Made by a program: the position numbers and the translations under genes
NCBI GenBank assembly: GCA_031552655.1
Contig: JAVBML010000014.1
Span: 1-8,801, forward strand
Reading direction: 5' to 3'
DNA length: 8,801 nt
Origin: CAZTPH01 sp031552655
GTDB lineage: Bacteria; Pseudomonadota; Gammaproteobacteria; UBA9339
In this document: positions 6,742 to 8,801 of the stretch, piece by piece
Numbering within the stretch: the stretch's first letter is position 1
Layout: every line of letters starts with the position of its first letter
Notes under the pieces: generated by a model
Told to the model about the DNA's origin: nothing
Database searches by the model: none
The model's input: only the letters and a program-made list of their open reading frames with translations

Positions 6742-7482
6742 TTAAACCACTCCTTCACCATTTTGTCTCTCCTTAACTTCTGCAATTTTCTTGCATTCAA
6801 TGCATTGGGTAGCCGTAGGTCTAGCTTCAAGGCGCTTAGTCCCAATCTCCGCTCCACAGGCATCGCAGTAACCATAGTCCCCATCATTAATGCGACTCAA
6901 AGCGTCATCAATTTTATAGATTAACTTACGTTCTCGATCCCGGGTGCGTAACTCAAGGCTAAATTCCTCCTCGTGATTGGCCCTATCAATGGGATCGGGA
7001 TAATTAACCACGTCGCTTCGCATGTGGTTTTTGGTATTATCAACTTCTTCCATAATTTGCCTCTTCCAGCGCAGCAAAATGGATCGAAAATATTCAAGTT
7101 GCTTTGCACTCATATAATCGTCTCCTGCAGCATGGCTACTTACCTTTTCCTTGGAAACCTGAATTTTACTGACAACTTTGGCCGGAATTAACACCTTCTT
7201 CTTCACCGGCGGTAATTTCTTCTTCCCCTGGACCACCTTCTTCGCTAATTTCACGCTAACTTTAGTAGTTTTTTTCACAACTTTTGATTTTCCACGCTGC
7301 CCCACATTGCTCATTTTGACAACGCCTTTAGTTGCAGATTTTTTTTTCGATGACGCCACCTTAGTAATCTTGCTTACTTTAACTTTATTGGTAGAGCTAG
7401 CTACCTTTTGCCTAATTATTTTTCTTCCTTTTATCTCCTTTACTTTTTTTACTATCCTATTTTTTTTAATAACCTTCTTCAT
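6742..7482 (-). CDS. dksA: RNA polymerase-binding transcription factor DksA with long lysine-rich N-terminal extension
   Basis: DksA enters the RNA polymerase secondary channel and, with ppGpp, adjusts transcription of ribosomal and biosynthetic promoters. The DksA core is residues 121-246: YMSAKQLEYFR; the coiled-coil tip DPIDRA (D163, D166, A168, equivalent to D71, D74 and A76 of E. coli); EEEFSLELR; and a four-cysteine zinc finger (C206, C209, C227, C230) with RLEARPT between the pairs. The protein has 246 residues against 151 in E. coli. The extra part is a leader of about 118 residues with some 36 lysines and almost no acidic residues, rich in K, V and S, like histone H1-type basic tails. 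The start is firm: GGAGGA at 7491-7486 precedes the ATG and the frame is continuous. Comparable basic DksA extensions are known in Xanthomonadaceae. lysS follows after 30 bp. Confidence 0.95.
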   Translation of the reverse strand: MKKVIKKNRIVKKVKEIKGRKIIRQKVASSTNKVKVSKITKVASSKKKSATKGVVKMSNVGQRGKSKVVKKTTKVSVKLAKKVVQGKKKLPPVKKKVLIPAKVVSKIQVSKEKVSSHAAGDDYMSAKQLEYFRSILLRWKRQIMEEVDNTKNHMRSDVVNYPDPIDRANHEEEFSLELRTRDRERKLIYKIDDALSRINDGDYGYCDACGAEIGTKRLEARPTATQCIECKKIAEVKERQNGEGVV

Positions 7483-7485
7483 AGT

Positions 7486-7491
7486 TCCTCC
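7486..7491 (-). promoter_or_regulatory. dksA: Ribosome binding site of dksA
   Basis: GGAGGA on the minus strand lies 3 nt (ACT) before the ATG at 7482. The match is strong though the spacing is short. It shows that the unusual lysine-rich leader of DksA is meant to be translated and is not a read-through artefact of gene calling. Confidence 0.7.
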
Positions 7492-7572
7492 AACATTAAA
7501 ACTAACTTTTTCCTAAACTTAGCTATGACCTAGCAATCTAGTCAATGCACCTTAGCAACATTCCAATTTGCT

Positions 7573-7581
7573 ATTCTACCA
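7573..7581 (-). promoter_or_regulatory. Possible extended -10 promoter of dksA-lysS
   Basis: On the minus strand, TGGTAGAAT reads as an extended -10 (TG-n-TATAAT with one mismatch in the hexamer). It would start transcription near 7566, leaving a leader of about 84 nt before dksA. No good -35 is present, as is common for extended -10 promoters. A second minus-strand candidate is a perfect TATAAT at 7644-7639, also without a clear -35. Confidence 0.35.
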
Positions 7582-7699
7582 CAATGACAAAAAAAACCAC
7601 CCCACGGATATAAACAAAATATTCATAATAATCAACATATTATAGTCATAACGGCAAAAACGACTTGGAGATAGCAGCAAACTCAAAAGCCTATTACGA

Positions 7700-7727
7700 T
7701 TGTGATTAAAATTAATTCATATATACT
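7700..7727 (+). promoter_or_regulatory. Possible promoter of yibN-secB
   Basis: TTGTGA (7700-7705) and TATACT (7722-7727) are separated by 16 bp and match the -35 and -10 consensus at four and five of six bases. Transcription would begin near 7734, after the upstream GTG at 7702 and before the ATGs at 7750 and 7759. The promoter thus supports the shorter reading of yibN. The leader would be very short, without a Shine-Dalgarno sequence. Confidence 0.42.
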
Positions 7728-7758
7728 AAAATTTTCAACAAATTTTACTATGGCAACT

Positions 7759-8190
7759 ATGTTAGAACAATTGATACAATTTCTTCAAAATCACTGGCTC
7801 CTATCTCTCACATTACTAGTTACCCTAGCTTTACTAATATTTGAAGAACTACGTTCTAAAATCGGAGGCATGGTAACCATTACACCCCAGGAGGGTATCT
7901 TACTTATCAACCGCGGCAAGGGAACCGTCATCGATCTTAGAGATGCCATCGCCTTCCATGGTGCCCATATTAAAAATTCCCTTAATTTTCCCAGTGAAGA
8001 ATTTGATACTAAAATAAAAAATTTAAACCTAGCCAAGGAAAATACTCTAATACTCCTAGGTAATCAAAGTACCGCAGTAATTGCCGCCGGGAAAAAACTG
8101 AAGAATCTAGGATACCTTAAAATAAATATCCTAGGAGGCGGCTTAGCAGCCTGGGAAGAGACTCGGCTACCTCTAGTCAAAAATAATTAA
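7759..8190 (+). CDS. yibN: Membrane-anchored rhodanese-like protein YibN, lacking the catalytic cysteine
   Basis: The product is 143 residues from the ATG at 7759, the length of E. coli YibN, and the starts align (LIQFLQNHWLLS). The frame is open from GTG 7702 and also has ATG 7750, but the promoter-like sequence at 7700-7727 and the family length favour a short form. One N-terminal membrane segment (about 12-28) is followed by a cytosolic rhodanese-like domain (about 40-138) with TPQE, TVIDLRD and LGGGLAAWEETRLPL. The loop that holds the active cysteine in sulfurtransferases reads LLGNQSTA (99-106), and the protein contains no cysteine anywhere, so sulfur transfer through a cysteine persulfide is not possible. 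E. coli YibN has been reported to associate with the YidC insertase; such a structural role would suit its place before secB. The grxC gene usual between the two is missing. Confidence 0.88.
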   Translation: MLEQLIQFLQNHWLLSLTLLVTLALLIFEELRSKIGGMVTITPQEGILLINRGKGTVIDLRDAIAFHGAHIKNSLNFPSEEFDTKIKNLNLAKENTLILLGNQSTAVIAAGKKLKNLGYLKINILGGGLAAWEETRLPLVKNN

Positions 8191-8201
8191 CATTAAAATA
8201 C

Positions 8202-8205
8202 AGGA
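8202..8205 (+). promoter_or_regulatory. secB: Ribosome binding site of secB
   Basis: AGGA is 8 nt before the ATG at 8214, in the 23-bp gap after yibN. It fixes the SecB start and supports translation from a shared yibN-secB message. Confidence 0.6.
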
Positions 8206-8213
8206 AAATAATC

Positions 8214-8687
8214 ATGAAAAACGAAAAAGAGACTCAAACCACGGAAAATAGCCATGAATTTAATATTCAACGTATCTATGCTAAGGATATTTCCTTCGAA
8301 GCACCAAATATTCCAGAAATCTTTAAAATTGAATGGGCTCCCCAGGTAGATCTTGATCTACAAACAAAATCCCAAAAAATTTCCGACACTATTTATGAAG
8401 TAGTACTCCACGTAACGGTAACGGTAAAATTACAAGACAAAGTGGCTTTTCTCATCGAAATAAAACAAGCGGGTATATTTACGCTGCAAGGTTTTGACGA
8501 AGAACAATTAAAACATATGCTAGGTAGTTTTTGTCCCAACATTCTATTCCCCTACGCTAGGGAACTGGTATCAGAAACTATCTGCCGCGGCAGCTTTCCT
8601 CCCCTCTATCTAGCACCCATTAACTTTGAAGCCCTTTATCAGGAGCAGCAGAGCCAAAATAAAAACAGGAGTGCCGCTAACTCGTGA
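8214..8687 (+). CDS. secB: Protein-export chaperone SecB
   Basis: SecB is a cytosolic homotetrameric chaperone that keeps preproteins unfolded and delivers them to SecA at the Sec translocon. The 157 residues match E. coli SecB (155) over almost the whole length: FNIQRIYAKDISFEAPN (16-32), YEVVLHVTVTVKL (61-73), the CPNILFPYARE block (107-117), and RGSFPPLYLAPINFEALY (125-142). The last 15 residues are polar and variable, as usual. The gene starts 23 bp after yibN and is probably co-transcribed with it. The TGA stop (8685-8687) lies one base before a perfect 9-bp inverted repeat. In E. coli gpsA follows secB; here the window ends in repeat DNA before any further gene. Confidence 0.97.
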   Translation: MKNEKETQTTENSHEFNIQRIYAKDISFEAPNIPEIFKIEWAPQVDLDLQTKSQKISDTIYEVVLHVTVTVKLQDKVAFLIEIKQAGIFTLQGFDEEQLKHMLGSFCPNILFPYARELVSETICRGSFPPLYLAPINFEALYQEQQSQNKNRSAANS

Positions 8688-8688
8688 A

Positions 8689-8717
8689 ACGTTTAGGCCA
8701 TCGTGACCCCTAAACGT
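8689..8717. terminator. Hairpin directly after secB; possible terminator or repeat module
   Basis: ACGTTTAGG (8689-8697) and CCTAAACGT (8709-8717) are exact inverted repeats with an 11-nt loop. The stem begins one base after the secB stop codon. Only a weak T-containing tail (ACTCGTCTT) follows, so intrinsic termination would be inefficient. A shorter stem, TTAAC and GTTAA with a 7-nt loop, follows at 8725-8741. Both stems adjoin the right direct repeat and may belong to the same mobile or dispersed element. Confidence 0.5.
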
Positions 8718-8748
8718 ACTCGTCTTAACGCAGCAAGTTAATTGGCCT

Positions 8749-8801
8749 CGGCCGTCCCGCAGCTGGAATACGCTACTATGACTTAACGCTTAGTATAGAT
8801 T
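8749..8801. repeat. Right copy of the 53-bp direct repeat
   Basis: This copy matches 1-53 at 52 of 53 bases in the same orientation. In this copy T at 8791 lets TACTA and TAGTA pair as a small stem, which the G in the left copy disrupts. The copy is cut by the window edge, so its right boundary is unknown. Joining the sequence left of this copy (8689-8748) to the sequence right of the other copy (54-130) would give a plausible full element of over 180 bp with several palindromes. Confidence 0.9.

Noticed and set aside
7178..7516. A 112-codon open frame on the plus strand, very rich in Phe, Leu and Thr, resembling a membrane protein
   Set aside because: It is antisense to the lysine-rich part of dksA: AAA/AAG codons read backwards give TTT/CTT. 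It has no ribosome site, and dksA is clearly the real gene.
7702..7758. GTG start at 7702 for yibN
   Set aside because: It would add 19 residues before the family's normal beginning, has no ribosome site, and overlaps the likely -35 region.
1..8801. Circular plasmid or phage genome suggested by identical ends
   Set aside because: The two end copies differ by one base, and the content is essential chromosomal genes without replication or phage functions.
1..8801. CRISPR array, tRNA or rRNA genes, transposase
   Set aside because: No regularly spaced repeats, no cloverleaf or rRNA-like sequence and no transposase motifs were seen on either strand.

Overview
The window looks like a chromosomal fragment of an AT-rich gammaproteobacterium. 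SecB, LysS, CpdA, DksA and a YibN-type rhodanese-like protein all read as gammaproteobacterial versions. The yibN-secB pairing is a reduced form of the E. coli yibN-grxC-secB order. The low G+C, reduced gene order and palindromic intergenic repeats would suit a host-associated lineage such as the Legionellales/Coxiellaceae. That placement is inference; no rRNA or other marker is present to prove it.

Layout. Positions 1-130 are a repeat-derived, hairpin-rich stretch. Its first 53 bases recur with one mismatch as the last 53 bases of the window (8749-8801), so the segment is bounded by direct copies of a repeat. Next come a short frame-broken gene remnant (144-355) and an AT-rich promoter region. 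A left-to-right block follows: a sugar O-acetyltransferase (531-1076), a 252-bp gap with a possible promoter, a double-length ABC permease (1332-3062), its ATPase with a C-terminal AAA-associated domain (3079-4380), and cpdA, a cyclic-AMP phosphodiesterase (4414-5202). cpdA meets lysS tail to tail with only 15 bp between stop codons. lysS (lysyl-tRNA synthetase) and dksA (RNA polymerase-binding ppGpp cofactor) form a minus-strand operon, dksA first. A divergent control region of about 275 bp separates dksA from yibN and secB on the plus strand. secB ends just before a 9-bp hairpin and the right-hand repeat.

How the genes fit together. Permease and ATPase should form one nitrate/sulfonate/bicarbonate-type importer, but no substrate-binding protein is encoded here. 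cpdA is probably co-transcribed with them. dksA-lysS joins stringent-response transcription control to a tRNA synthetase. yibN-secB joins a membrane-anchored rhodanese-like protein to the export chaperone.

I see no convincing new multi-gene system. The most unusual points are a DksA with a lysine-rich, histone-like N-terminal extension of about 118 residues, a YibN with no cysteine at all, the flanking repeats with their palindromes, and the orphan transporter linked to cpdA.
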